DNA of 50,966 nucleotides from the NCBI GenBank assembly GCA_002104895.1, contig MCFG01000449.1:1-50966 (forward strand), written 5' to 3'. The notes under the pieces are model-generated. The model made no database searches and had not been told where the DNA came from. It was given only the letters and a program-made list of their open reading frames with translations. The DNA comes from Anaeromyces robustus (lineage: Eukaryota; Neocallimastigomycota; Neocallimastigomycetes; Neocallimastigales; Neocallimastigaceae). Position numbers and translations under genes: made by a program. Below are positions 24,225 through 36,442 of this stretch, one piece after another (position 1 is the stretch's first letter; each line of letters opens with the position of its first letter).

Positions 24225-25259
24225 ATGATTATTAAACCCAGAAATATTAAAAAAAGAGAATTAATTGAATTTATAAATTTTAACAAAAAATGTGGAATCG
24301 AATTAAAAATAAGTATTCAGAGTTATCATTATTCAAATACAATATTGATATCATTAAAATATCTTTCTTCTAAGGATCTTTTTAGATTTTATATTTATCA
24401 ATATCAATATAAAATTTTAAATCATACCTATGGTACAAGAATTGGTCATTTAATTTTTTCATTAATTGAAAGAAAAATTCTTTATCCAAACAAGTCAAGT
24501 TCTTTTTTGACAAGAAGTTTAAGAAATGATTATTATAATAAATTAAAATCTTTAAAATTAAACCCAAAATTAAAATTATTATTTACTTTTAACAATTTTC
24601 TGGTAGACATACCAAAGAATTCAATAAATTATGAGAATGATATTCATCAATTAAAATATATTATTAATATGAATACTATGAAAAAAATTTTTCAAAATGG
24701 TGATATAAGATTATTAATGTTTTTAATAGAAAATCAAATAATAAATTTAAATCATCGTCATGAAAGTAAAGTGTTATTAATTTATGCTATTAGATATAAA
24801 AATGAAATCATTATTCAATATTTAATAGATCATGGAGTGAGTATTCAAGAAAATAATGATGATATTATAGAATGCCTTACTCATTTTTATAATTTTAAAA
24901 TATTACAAGTATTAGTAGCTAATCAATTTGATATAAATCAACAAAATAGTAAAGGTGAATTACTTTTAAATTATTTTATTAAATATCGATTTAATAAAAT
25001 AGCTAGAGGTTTAATTAAATGTGGTGCTAATATTAACAATATCATTAATACTTCCTCTAACTATGAAAGTCCTTTAATTTGTGCAATAAGAACCAGAAAT
25101 ATATCTCTTATAAGAATTTTGATGTATTATGGAGCTTACGCAGAATATGAAACTCTTTTTAGTATTAATGAATATTATAATTGTAATATCTTTTGTATTG
25201 ACTATTATAACGAAATCAATAATATTATACATTATTATAGATGTCAAAATTATGAATAA
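24225..25259 (+). CDS. Small ankyrin-repeat protein, paralogue of the preceding giant gene
   Basis: Single exon, 344 aa. The start is the first ATG after the purine tract. Residues about 8-105 keep only the front of the family module (a LIEFINFNKK..-type lead-in, then FYIYQYQYKILNH, matching LILYQYQYKTLNY of the 16571 gene). Residues about 155-310 are ankyrin-like and align best with the large gene: the linker MKKIFQNGDIRLLMFLI, then LIYAIRYKNEIIIQYLIDHG, FDINQQNSKGELLLNYFI and GLIKCGANIN. Length and content suggest a paralogue that has lost the middle, or a short founder. It lies in tandem with the giant gene, same strand, 1.5 kb apart. Function unknown; probably protein binding. Confidence 0.85.
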   Translation: MIIKPRNIKKRELIEFINFNKKCGIELKISIQSYHYSNTILISLKYLSSKDLFRFYIYQYQYKILNHTYGTRIGHLIFSLIERKILYPNKSSSFLTRSLRNDYYNKLKSLKLNPKLKLLFTFNNFLVDIPKNSINYENDIHQLKYIINMNTMKKIFQNGDIRLLMFLIENQIINLNHRHESKVLLIYAIRYKNEIIIQYLIDHGVSIQENNDDIIECLTHFYNFKILQVLVANQFDINQQNSKGELLLNYFIKYRFNKIARGLIKCGANINNIINTSSNYESPLICAIRTRNISLIRILMYYGAYAEYETLFSINEYYNCNIFCIDYYNEINNIIHYYRCQNYE

Positions 25260-25946
25260 TAATTTTGTTTTATTTTATTATTTTTTAATATTTATATATA
25301 TATATATATAAAATAATATTAATTTTTTAGAATAATAATAATTGTATAATGATTAATTTAAAAAAATTATCTATAATAAGTTTTTTATAAAAAATTTTTT
25401 ATTTATTATCACTATCAAAATTTTTAGTATTATTTATTTTCATTCCGTTTATTATTATCATTATTATCATTATTATATATATTATTATATATATCATAAT
25501 GAATTTTATATTAAAAATAAATTATTATGATTCTATAAAATAAAGAATTTTAGAATAATTAACAACAATTACGATATTTAAAATACTAGTTATATAATTA
25601 ATCCAATATAAAATTAAGAATTTTTTTAGAATAATTACAACAGAGATAAAATAAATATATTAAATAAATTTATTATTGCTTTTTTTTTTTTAATAAATAT
25701 TTATTTTTTTTAATACATTTTAATAAACATATAATAAACATATAAAAAACATAATATATATATAACTATAAATATATAAATATAAATATAAATATATCAT
25801 TAAATTAAAGAAAGAAATATTTATTTGTATAAAAATAATGTAAAATTCTTAATATAAATATTGAAGCTATTTTAATATTGTATCAATTTAGTATTAAATT
25901 ATATATAATTTTATAGGTAATGGTTAGTTTTTGATTAATTCTTTTT

Positions 25947-25977
<31 letters not shown>

Positions 25978-26030
25978 AAAAAAAAAATAATTAAAATAAT
26001 AAAAAAAGAAGTAATTGAAATACTTAACAA

Positions 26031-26110
26031 TATTTGAAAAAAATTGAATTTCTTTTATTTTTATTATTTCTATTTGAAAAAAATTGAATTTCTTTTATTT
26101 TTATTATTTC
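26031..26110. repeat. Exact two-copy 40-bp tandem duplication
   Basis: 26031-26070 and 26071-26110 are identical, each starting TATTTGAAAAAAATTG. This implies a recent duplication. Confidence 0.95.
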
Positions 26111-26339
26111 CTTGTTTAAAGTTTTTTTTTTTTTTTTTTTTTTTTTTTATGGCACACAATTTGTACGTCAACTTTATTGAATTTAAATATTAAAATACAT
26201 GAATCATAAAAAAAACACATAATGAAAAAAAATGATACTAAAAAAAATAAAAACCAGTAAAATATTATAGATAATAATAGATAATACTGGAGGAAAAAAA
26301 GAAGTATAATAATATTTAAAAACAATAAATCCATACAGC

Positions 26340-26452
26340 CCTTAATTCTAAATATAGAATTAAAGTAAAATTGATCTATCCTATTCCACTAGGGTCGGAA
26401 ATAGGATCGGCATTTGCCCTACTAGGCTGTCCTACTGTGTTATCAGCATTGA
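26340..26452 (-). repeat. Small SINE-like or structured island
   Basis: About 110 bp of mixed composition in A/T DNA. On the minus strand it carries an A-box-like CAGCCTAGTAGGG, then AGGGCAAATGC, then TTCCGACCCTAG. This order is also found at 2390-2460 (AGGGCAAACGC, then TTCGACCC). It also has inverted repeats TTAATTCTA/TAGAATTAA (about 26342-26363) and ATCCTATT/AATAGGAT (about 26377-26407). Probably a short repeat of tRNA-related type; no transcript evidence. Confidence 0.3.
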
Positions 26453-27231
26453 CTTGTTTAAAGATAAAGAAAAAATAAAATAAAAAATTATCTCTCTTTT
26501 TTTTTTTTTCTTTTTCTTTTAGTAAAAAATTTATAAATTTGCCATGATTATTCTATATATATTTCAAAATACTTTTATTCGCTTTTCTATTATTAGTATA
26601 TTTATGATTTTTGATATAATTATATCATTTTCAATTAAAAGAAACACTAAATTAAGATATTAACTCTTTTTTTTTTTTATGAAGAAAAAAATTTTTTTTT
26701 TTTATTTTTTTCAATACTTCATTTTTTTTAATTTATAATATAAATTCAGTAAAAATAAAAATAAATATACAAAAAAAAAAAAAAAAAAATATTTAACATA
26801 CATTTAATATAAAGAAATCAGTAAAAAAAAAAAAAAAAGAAACAAAAATGAAAAATAATTATTTTTATTTTTTATTTTATAAACAATAATTATTAATTTA
26901 TAATATTAATAAAAAAAAAGTATAAATAATCTTTTTTTTTCTTTCATCATTCGTTTAATAATAATTTTTTTTTTTTTTTTACTTTACAATTCTTTTTTTT
27001 TTTTTTTTTTTTTTTGTCAATAGAATATATAAATCATTATTATTAAGAATTCTAATAATAATAATTATTATTATTTTTTTTTTTTTAAATTTTCAAATTT
27101 ATATATATATATATATATTTATTATTTTTTTCAAAGATATTAAATAATTTTTATATCTTTTTTTTTTTTTTTTTTAAAAAAAATTTATTTTATTTTTTAA
27201 ATTTTAATTTCTACTTTATATAAAATTAAAT

Positions 27232-29250
27232 TTATTTATGAATACAACCAGTGTTTTGAGTTAATTCAATTGGACATTCAACTTCATCAAAGACCATTTC
27301 TGGGTTATCAGATCCAAGGAACCAATCGAAACGCCAGTAACAAGCTTGACGAATTTCTTCTGGAAGCATTTCACAGTCACTACGTTTACCAATACCACCA
27401 TAACGTTCACCCCAACCATCAGTATCAGTATTAAATTGAGTGGAACAACCATTGAAAATACCAACACCACCACCTGGGATTTGAAGATCAAAGTGATTTT
27501 CACCAAGATCTCCACCAGTGTTAGTAACTTGAACAACAATTTGTTTACCTTTAGCTGGACCAGTAGTGAAAGTTAAAGCGTAACAACGACAACACCAATC
27601 AGCTTCAGTTAAACCTGCAATAGATGCGGCAGCATAACCATAAGATAATACTTCTGAAACAGCCCATGGTTGTTGGTTTAAACACATGAAAGATTCACCA
27701 CCTTCACAACCAGATTTAGCATTGAAATTAGTAATTGGAGTAATACCATCTTTTTTACATTGTTGAACTGGTTGAGAAACTAAAGCCTTTTCTGGCCATG
27801 AACAAGATGGTTTACAACAATCCCAGTAACGAGTAGTATTACCCTTCTTTTTACCAATTGGATATTCATGTTCCCAAGTAGTGTAATCAGTGTTAAGAAT
27901 ATCATTACATTCACACATTTTAATTTCACAAGCTCTACCATCTTCCCAACCCCAAAGGAATCCATCTTGAACATTGTAAACGGTACAAGTATCACACCAT
28001 TTTTGTCCGTGTGGACCTTTACCAGTGGCTGGTCTTAATTCAGCATTAACATCTGGTTCACATTGTTTGTAACCTTCACTACCTTTACAGGAAGTACCAG
28101 CTTGACAACATTTTTCAGTCATACCACTTCCACCACATTGTTTCCATGCTTCAACACAATCAGTTTGATCGGTATTAACAGTACATTTAGCTTCAAATGG
28201 TTTCATAGTATAAGATCCTTTATTTTGAGTTTTGGTTGGTTGAGAAGAACTACTTTTTTCAGTAGTTTTTTCAACAGTAGTTTTTTTAGTAGTTGTAGTA
28301 ACTTTAGTTTCAACAATACCACACCATTGACCATTTTCAACACCCCAATCACCTATTATTATTTTTAATTTACATTTTTTTTATAATATAATTTTAAAAT
28401 TTTAAAATTTTAAAATTTTTATTTAATATTATAAATATAGTATAATACAATACAATATAATATGATATGATATTAATATATAATATTTTTATTTTAAAAC
28501 AAACAAAAAAATAAATATAAAGGGTAAAAATTTAATAAAATTATAATAAAAATAAAAAATAAAAAATAAGAAAAAAGAAAAAATAAAAACTCACCAGAAG
28601 CATCACTGTATACAACATCAGTGCCTTCACAACATGGGTAATCTGGAAGAGACCAACATGCAGCATAACTTGGTTGTTCTGGTTCAATTCCACACCTTTA
28701 CAATTATTAATAATTTATATATGTAATATTTTAATAATATTAATTATTTTTGAAAGATCATAAAATTATATAAAAAAAAATATAAATTTTATTTTAATTT
28801 TTTTTTTTCTATTTAAAAAAAAAAGATTATTTACCATTGACCATTTTCTACACCCCATTTTCCTTTTTATATATAATTTAAATTAAATATATAATTTTTA
28901 TTAATATTTTTTTTCTTTTTATTTTTTTATTTTTCTATTTTTATTTTTTTTTTTTAAAAAAAAAATATTAATATTATTGTTTTTTAAAAATACCTTGAGC
29001 ATCTTCATAGATAGCTTCGGCCCCTTCTTTACAACATGGGTAATCTTTAAATTTATTTTAAAATAATTTAAAATTTTGAAAATAATAATAATAATAATAT
29101 ATATATATTATTTTTTTTTAGCAATTTTTATTTTATTATTATTTTATATATAATAATCTATAATTAATCTTAATATATACCTGGAAGGAAGGAACAAGCT
29201 TTAACTGATACAAGTAAAGCAGTTGCTAATAAAATACTTTTAAATTCCAT
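27232..29250 (-). CDS. Secreted GH45 endoglucanase with two fungal dockerins and CBM1-like module
   Basis: Five exons on the minus strand: 29250-29181, 29044-28994, 28862-28835, 28695-28595 and 28352-27232 (456 aa). Residues 1-18 are a signal peptide. Residues 19-53 and 63-96 are two fungal dockerin (CBM10-type) modules (LPDYPCC...WGVENGQWCGI) that would attach the enzyme to the cellulosome scaffold. A Thr/Lys/Ser linker follows to about 130. Residues about 153-181 (AWKQCGGSGM...YKQC) resemble a CBM1 cellulose-binding module. Residues 202-232 (WCDTC...GFLWGWEDGRAC) are a Cys-rich patch resembling bacterial CBM10. The GH45 catalytic domain starts near 254 with the family signature TTRYWDCCKPSCSW (nucleophile Asp261) and has NHFDLQIPGGGVGIF (acid Asp372). 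It hydrolyses internal beta-1,4-glucan bonds of cellulose by inversion. Codons are far richer in G+C than the flanks. Confidence 0.95.
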
Positions 29251-29308
29251 TTTATTTTGAATATTATTTATTTTTAATTATACTATTTTATGTTTTGAGT
29301 CCTGCTCT

Positions 29309-29322
29309 GAATATATATATTT
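29309..29322 (-). promoter_or_regulatory. Possible TATA element of the cellulase gene
   Basis: TATATATATT on the minus strand about 60 bp before the ATG at 29250, followed by the less A/T-rich CAGAGCAGGACTC, which could hold the transcription start. In DNA this A/T-rich the match alone means little; its position is the main argument. Confidence 0.3.
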
Positions 29323-29484
29323 ATTTATTTATTTATTTAAATTGAAATTTTATTAAATTATTAAATTTCTAATTTAATAAATTATAATAAAAGAAGAAAA
29401 AAAAACCTGGAAAAAAATAAAAAAAAATAATTATTAAGAAGAATAAAAAAAAGAGAAATTATTTCATTACTTATATATAAAAAT

Positions 29485-29516
<32 letters not shown>

Positions 29517-31485
29517 TTAATAATAATAATAATAATTATTATAATAGTAAATATAATATTAATTTATTATTATTAAATAAAGTTTTCAATTAAACAATTA
29601 TTTTTTTTTTAAAAAAAAAGGAAAATAATTAAAAATATATTTAAATATAATTGTATATATTATAAATAGTTTAAATAATATAAAATTTCATATATTATAT
29701 TGTATTTTAATATATATTGTAATATTTTAAATTTCATTTTTAAATTAGGTTTTAAATATTGATAATGAATGAATGTATAAAAGAAAAAAAAGTAAAGAAA
29801 AAAAAAATCAATTATTATTATGGTTATAATTAAAAGATTTTAAAGTATATTAAATATATAAATATAAATATATATAAAAGCTTTTTGTTAACAAATGAAT
29901 AAAAAAAAAAGAAGAAGAAAAATAAAAGTATAAAAATGTGAATTAAACAAATTATTCAATTCACTATAATTATTTTTAAACCTTTTCATGTATAATATTT
30001 CTTTTTAGAATGATAAAAAAAGTATGATAGTCATTAATACATTTAAGAATAAATTTATTATGATATTTAAAACATTTTTTATTTATTATATTTATTTATT
30101 ATTACTTTTTTATTTCATTTATTTATTTTTCTTTTTTCCTTTATCATTATCTTTTTTCTATTAATTTTTTTCTACTTTTTTTTTTTCAAATTTCTATTTA
30201 TATTAATTTTTTTCTTTATTTTTTAATTTCCTTGTTTCTATTTTTCCTATTTTTTTTTTCTATTTACTTTTTTTCTATTTTCTTTTTCATTTATTTTTTT
30301 CCCATATTTTTTCCTCAAAATATTAAGAAAAACTTAGTAAAAATATATTTGTAATTATGTTATTTCTAATTTATATTTCATATGAAAAGAATTTTATTTT
30401 TTTTTTTTATATGTCATCATAAAATTTCTATTAAATAATAATTAATATTAATTTAATATTTAATATATAATAAAATGTTAATATATATAATAATTTAATA
30501 GTATTTAATTTTTTATATATTATAAATATATTATGTTATATTATGTTATATTATTTTTATTTGTTATAATACATAAATAGCAATTTAAAATTTATTAAAC
30601 AATAATAAAAAATTGAATAATATTTATAAAATAATAATATATCATTGGTTATTATTCAAACAAACAGAAAAAAATTATTATGTATATATTAGGAATATAA
30701 TAAATAATCATTTAAAATTTTATTAAAAGGTATTGTAAGGCATAATATAATAATCATCTATGTTGATTATAATAAATATATTAAATTTTTATTATAACAA
30801 ATTATCTAAACAATAAAATAAATATTTTTATATTTTTATTAAAAAAAGATTATTTATATGTTTTTATTATTTATATAAGTTAAGTAAGTAAAAAAACAAG
30901 AATTTTCTTCTCTTTTCATTTTTTTTACTTTTCATTTTTTTTTTTTTTACTTCTCTTCAGCGGTTTAAAAGTAAAGTAAAACGTGTGTTTTATTAATTAT
31001 TATATTAAAAATTCATAATAAATATATTTATTTGAAAAAATTCATCATAAGTTATATTAAATTTCATTTAATTTAATATAATACTAAAAATTAATTTTAT
31101 CTATATATAGTTATTTTTATAACTTTAATAGACTTATTTGTTGTGTAACATTTTAATTAATAATAAATAAAGTTTAAAATTTTAATGAAAAAAAATGATT
31201 AAAAATGATTTAAAAAAGTTTTTTTTTTTATATTATTTAGAAAACTTTATTTAATAATATTTTTAATAAAATCATTGAAGCTTATTATTAGTTTTAACGA
31301 ATCATAAATTTCTTATAATATAATTAATTAATTATTATAAATTTATTAATATATATGTTTTTTTTTTTTTTTTTAAAAATGAAACTTTTCATAATTATAT
31401 TTAAACAAATAATTTTTATGATTAACTGAAAAACACAAATAATAAAATTTGTTTGGTTTAATAAATAAATAAATAAATAAATGAA

Positions 31486-31537
<52 letters not shown>

Positions 31538-31582
31538 AAGTAAATTAATGAATAAATAAATAAATAAAGAATAAATAAAGAA

Positions 31583-31613
<31 letters not shown>

Positions 31614-31918
31614 ATTAATTAATAAATATGGATTATTTTTAAATACGGATTATTCTAATAGTTAAATATTAAATTATTTGGGGTTTTTTTTTTTTTACTT
31701 TAATATTTAATAATATATTTATTTGTGTTATGTTATATTGAATTATGTATCTTTCGTGTAATAAAGGAAAAAAAAAAAAAAAAAAAAAAACGAATTTTAT
31801 ACATATGATTATTAAAAAAATTTTAAAATCAATTATTTGTCACCATCAATAAAATCCTTAAATTATAGATGTATATAATAAAATTTTGTATATAATAAAA
31901 ATTATACTAACATATATA
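29323..31918. other. AT-rich intergenic DNA, no gene seen
   Basis: Upstream region of the cellulase and beyond. It contains (TTTA)n at 29321-29338, (AAT)n at 29490-29535, pyrimidine-rich tracts at about 30100-30310, and an (AAAT)n array at 31457-31618. No domain-bearing frame and no RNA gene was recognised. Confidence 0.65.
31457..31618. repeat. (AAAT)n array
   Basis: About 160 bp of AAAT units on the plus strand with AAGT, GAAT and AAAG interruptions in the middle. Confidence 0.92.
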
Positions 31919-32135
31919 GGTACCCTATCTATCATACGTACACTACAGATGTACCTGTAGTGTACGTATGATAGTGATGCTATATAGCATATCGATTCGA
32001 CGTCGCTGTTCCACCTATGTCGTTATGTTCTGCTAGAGCATGGTTCCTATACATTCCTACTTAGTCTCTTTTTACCACAAGCATCAGAATGGAACTCCTT
32101 TCTCCTCACAGTAGTGGTCGTAATAATTGGAATGG
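31919..32135. other. Second structured, G+C-richer island of unknown nature
   Basis: About 215 bp of mixed composition without a protein. It starts with a hairpin having a perfect 20-bp stem (31929-31948 with 31955-31974) and a 6-nt loop ATGTAC. Next come the 14-bp palindrome ATGCTATATAGCAT (31977-31990) and CGACGTCG (31998-32005). The rest (32006-32135) has no clear fold that I can see. No snRNA, tRNA or rRNA signature was recognised. Candidates are a structured noncoding RNA, a MITE or an attachment-like site. Confidence 0.5.
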
Positions 32136-32501
32136 TTTTATATATTAATAATAAAAATCATATTCTTATTTTGAAAGTATGATATTTTTGACATTAATAA
32201 ATATATATTATTAAAGAAAAAAATAATATATTATAAAAGAATATAAATTAATATTTCAATATATTTTTATATTATTCGTTATAACCTGTTGGTTTTGCTT
32301 TTTTTTTTTTTTTAATTATTAAATATTATTTACATTTAAAATTTGAAAAATATATTTTTAAATATATTAATGAATCAAGTTTACATTTAATATTTTGAAA
32401 ATTATATTTTTTAAATATAATATTAATAAATCAAGCTTAATTTAAATTTCACTTTTTATTGAAACTCTCTTTTTTTAATAATATGATATTTCTTATTATT
32501 A

Positions 32502-32545
32502 AAAAAAGTCAAATATTTTTATAAAAAAAAATATTTGACTTTTTT
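32502..32545. repeat. Hairpin with perfect 19-bp stem
   Basis: Arms 32502-32520 and 32527-32545 (core GTCAAATATTT/AAATATTTGAC) around a 6-nt A/T loop; the right arm ends in a T-run. It resembles a miniature fold-back repeat. Confidence 0.85.
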
Positions 32546-33683
32546 AAATTTTTTAATCGGTATTCTTTTTATTTAGTATTGAATAAAAATTTACTTGTAA
32601 TAAGTGTTTGAAGATTCAATGGATTCATATATTCTGAAATTCACTATTATTTCCTTTAATTTAGTTCAATTGTTATAAACTTGAGTTTAATATTATTTAT
32701 TTAAAATCATAAAATAAAATGAATACAAAAGTTTTATATTAAAAAAAAATCTTTTCAAGAAAACTATGAAAAGAATCTATCCCATTATGAAAAAATTAAT
32801 AAATTATTTATAACACTATATAGAATGATTATTATTTACAAACAACAATTATTGAAACTTATCAATGATATAACAATAATAACAATAAAATAATAATTTA
32901 TTAAAAATATATTATATTATTGCAATTAGAAACCCTTTTTATATAATATAAATAATATATGTATTAATAATATTTCAATTTCTAATAAGGGAGGAAAAAA
33001 AGACAATTTATTTTTTTAAAAAAAACTAAGAAAATCCAATAAATTGATTCAAATAGTTCAAAATCGAGAATAATTTAATTATTACATTTACATATATAAA
33101 ATATTTATATAATATATATATATATATTATAATAAAATATATATATATATATATCTTTCTTTAGCTGATTGTATATAATAAGTAAAGAATTAAAAAAAAA
33201 AAAAAACATATTTTGACTAATAAAAAAAATGTATATTTTATATGTATCAAATAATTGATGGATCAAAATATTTGTATATATGGATATATATATAGTATAA
33301 TAATTTGTTTATACATAGATATAAAATTTTGTATTATATAAAAAGATATTAACAATATAAAATAATATTAAAATTAAAATAAACCTTAAATGAATATCTT
33401 ATATATAAAAAAAAACTAAAAATTAAAATAAAACATATATTTTAATTATTTTTTTTTTTTAAAAGTATTAAATATTATTTTAGTTACATTTCAATCATAA
33501 ATTAAAATTGTTCCATTTTTTTTATGATTATCATATTTTTAATTTAATTTAATGAAAGACTCTTTTATCATCATAATTACTTTCATTATTATTATTTTTA
33601 TTCTTTTTTTTAATTAACTATGCAGTATTAATTTTTTATGTTTTAAAATGGTTAAAAATGTTTTTTTTTAAATGACTATTAAA

Positions 33684-33835
33684 ATTATATATTCAGTTAG
33701 ATATATAATCTCTTTTAATATTATATATTCAGTTAGATATATAATCTCTTTTAATATTATATATTCAGTTAGATATATAATATCTTTTAATATGTTAGAA
33801 TTATATATTCAGTTATATATAATCTCTTTTAATAA
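33684..33835. repeat. 36-bp tandem repeat, about four copies
   Basis: Three near-identical 36-bp units start at 33684, 33720 and 33756 (each with ATTCAGTTAGATATATAAT), followed by a diverged fourth unit. The apparent protein here (IIYSVRYIISFN repeated) is a by-product of a period divisible by three. Confidence 0.92.
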
Positions 33836-33904
33836 TAAAAATTTCAAGTATATTCTTAAATATTTATTTCAGTTGATTACTATTTCATAATAAATGAACT
33901 GTTT

Positions 33905-33967
33905 AATAATAAATAATAAATAATAAATAATAAATAATAAATAATAAATAATAAATAATAAATAATA
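33905..33967. repeat. 7-bp tandem repeat (TAAATAA)n
   Basis: About nine perfect units, followed by mixed AAT and AAAT repeats up to about 34080. Confidence 0.9.
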
Positions 33968-34606
33968 ATAACAGATAATAAATAATAATAATAAATAAAT
34001 AAATAAATAAATAAATAATAATTATAATAATAGTAAATAATAATTTTTAATAATAATAATAAATAATAAATTATAAATAATAATTAATGTAATAAGAGAT
34101 TAATAATTAAAAAATTTCATATAGAAAATGAAAATTCTAATATTAAATAGTATGATATTCCAAATGTATTATTCATATCAGATAATTATTTCATAAAATC
34201 TATTTATTTATATATTTTAAAAAAGAGAAAATGATATAAGAATATTATTTAATAAAAAATAAATAAAGTAATAGTAAAAAAGAAAATAAAGATTATAAAT
34301 AAACAAACAATATAAATAATAACTTAATTTTTTAAAAAAGAAAAAAATCTGTTAATAAAATAAAACAAACAAGAAATTCAATTAAAAAAAATAAATAAAT
34401 AAATATTCGACAAACTATTGATATAACAATAATTTTTATATAATTATCAACTAAATAATAATAGTGTATTTAACATCAATATTCTGATTTTTTTTTTTTT
34501 TTTAAATGTAAAAAATTAATCACATTTTAATAGAAAAAAAATTACTGGTATATTAGTAATTTTAGTTAAAATTTAAGAATGAATATCAAAAATAGTGGGG
34601 TGGGAC

Positions 34607-34637
34607 ATGTTTATATTAATTAAATTAATATAAACAT
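34607..34637. repeat. Short perfect hairpin
   Basis: Arms ATGTTTATATTAAT and its complement around TAA, preceded by the G-rich AGTGGGGTGGGAC, unusual in this DNA. Confidence 0.8.
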
Positions 34638-34900
34638 ACCTTTATTTTAGTTTAATTATTAATTTTTTTTTTCCAGATTCATAAAATAATAGTGATAAAT
34701 ATATAAATATTATTAAATTTGAAATTTTTTTTTTTTTTTTTCACAATTCTACATAAAAAAATAAAATTATAAAAATGTTTATTTATATAGATGTATAACT
34801 ATACATTTATACAATGTTAATGAAGTGGTACAAATTGTACTTTTTTTTTTTAATAAATACTTCATTGGTAGTATTTATTAATTATTTAAAGTTTTAAAAT

Positions 34901-34980
34901 TTTATACTTTGTATATATATATTATTATATTATTAATAACATTTATATAATAAAATTATTTTATACATACAAAGTATAAA
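34901..34980. repeat. 80-bp MITE-like inverted repeat
   Basis: Perfect 14-bp ends TTTATACTTTGTAT (34901-34914) and its complement (34967-34980) around an A/T core. It is very short for a MITE and may be chance, but the ends contain two G/C positions. Confidence 0.4.
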
Positions 34981-36213
34981 CTTTGTATTTATTTATTTGA
35001 CTAAATTATTTGAACATTTGGAATAATAAAAAAATTAACTAGAAAATATTAAATTTTTTTTTTTGTAACAAAAACATTATATATATATATATAAAAAAAA
35101 AAAAAACATTATATAAAAAAATAAAGTCATCCAATTTCTTATAGTATCACATTATATAATATATATTATAACATTTATATGATAATAAAAAAAAATATTT
35201 TTTTGAAAGTATTTAACACTAATAAAAAATAATTTATTGTTTTATTTATTATTACTAAATTATTATTATTATTATTATTACTATTAAGAATTATTAATTA
35301 AAATTATTATTCATTATTGTTATTATTTTACTATAATATATATAAATATATTATGTATTACTACAGTGTTTAAATTATTTTTTATTATAAAAAATATACA
35401 AATAATCGTCATCATATTATTAATAAAATATAAATAATTAGTTAATAATACAAAACTTGTGTTTTTTAAATAATTATTTAAATAAAAAACTAACTAACTA
35501 AATAAATAAATAAATTAATATTTAAAAGGTAAATAAATAAACACAAAATGTATAAGTAAATAAATAAACAAATAAGTAATAAATAAATAAATGAGAAGTA
35601 AAAATATATAATATATAAATACAAAATGAATAAATAGTTAAAAAATAAAACACAATAATAATATAAAAGTATAAATAAAAAAAATATAATATTAAAATGT
35701 TCTAAAACTTTAAATTTAAATATATCTAATTTTGGTAAGTAGTCAACAATGTTTTAATTTCTAAATAGAAAAATCAAAAATGTCTTGAATAATTTTGGCT
35801 GAATTTTTTTTTGATTATAATTGGATTTTGAATATTAATTATTTTTATGTATAAAAAAAAAAAACACCATATTATTTAGAAAATACTTTAATCATTAATT
35901 AAAAATATATAAATACAAAATGAATAAATAGTTAAATAAAATATAATAATTAATTATTACTAACTATTATTCATAAATCACAATATTATTAATGAAAATT
36001 ATTAATTTACTTTTATATAGTTTCTAATTTTTATATTCTCTATTTAATTAATTATTTTAGAAAAAGAAATAAACCATATTAGTTATATATATTTATTATT
36101 TAACAAGTTAAAATAAAATTTGATACATGAAAAAAAAAAGTATAATTAATATAAAGGGAAAAATAAAGAACTTATCCACACACAAAATTTTATTATTTAT
36201 TTATAGATGTTTA

Positions 36214-36250
<37 letters not shown>

Positions 36251-36442
36251 AAGTAAACTAAAAGTAGTATAATTATGTAAAAAATCAAGAATCTTTAATT
36301 TATGTAATATTGTGTCATATAATATTTTATTGTATATATTATTATTAACTACAAAAAATTGACTACAATGCATTGTAATCAATATAGTAATTATTTAATA
36401 AATAATCAAGTTCTATAATTATATTCTTATAATTAATTTTTA

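Larger units (their letters stand above)
25260..27231. other. Intergenic stretch between convergent genes
   Basis: Separates the plus-strand ankyrin gene from the minus-strand cellulase, so both genes end here. It contains a T16A10 tract at 25962-25987, an exact 40-bp duplication, a small G+C-richer island at 26340-26450 and many T and A runs towards 27230. No further gene is visible. Confidence 0.6.

Noticed and set aside
27261-28368. Several frames on both strands across the cellulase
   Set aside because: Shadows of the GH45 coding sequence, whose motifs and exon phases are consistent on the minus strand.
31919-32135. Spliceosomal or nucleolar RNA
   Set aside because: No Sm site, C/D boxes or known snRNA core motif was recognised; left as a structured island.
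33672-33890. Repeated small protein IIYSVRYIISFN
   Set aside because: Created by a 36-bp tandem repeat whose period is divisible by three; no other sign of coding.
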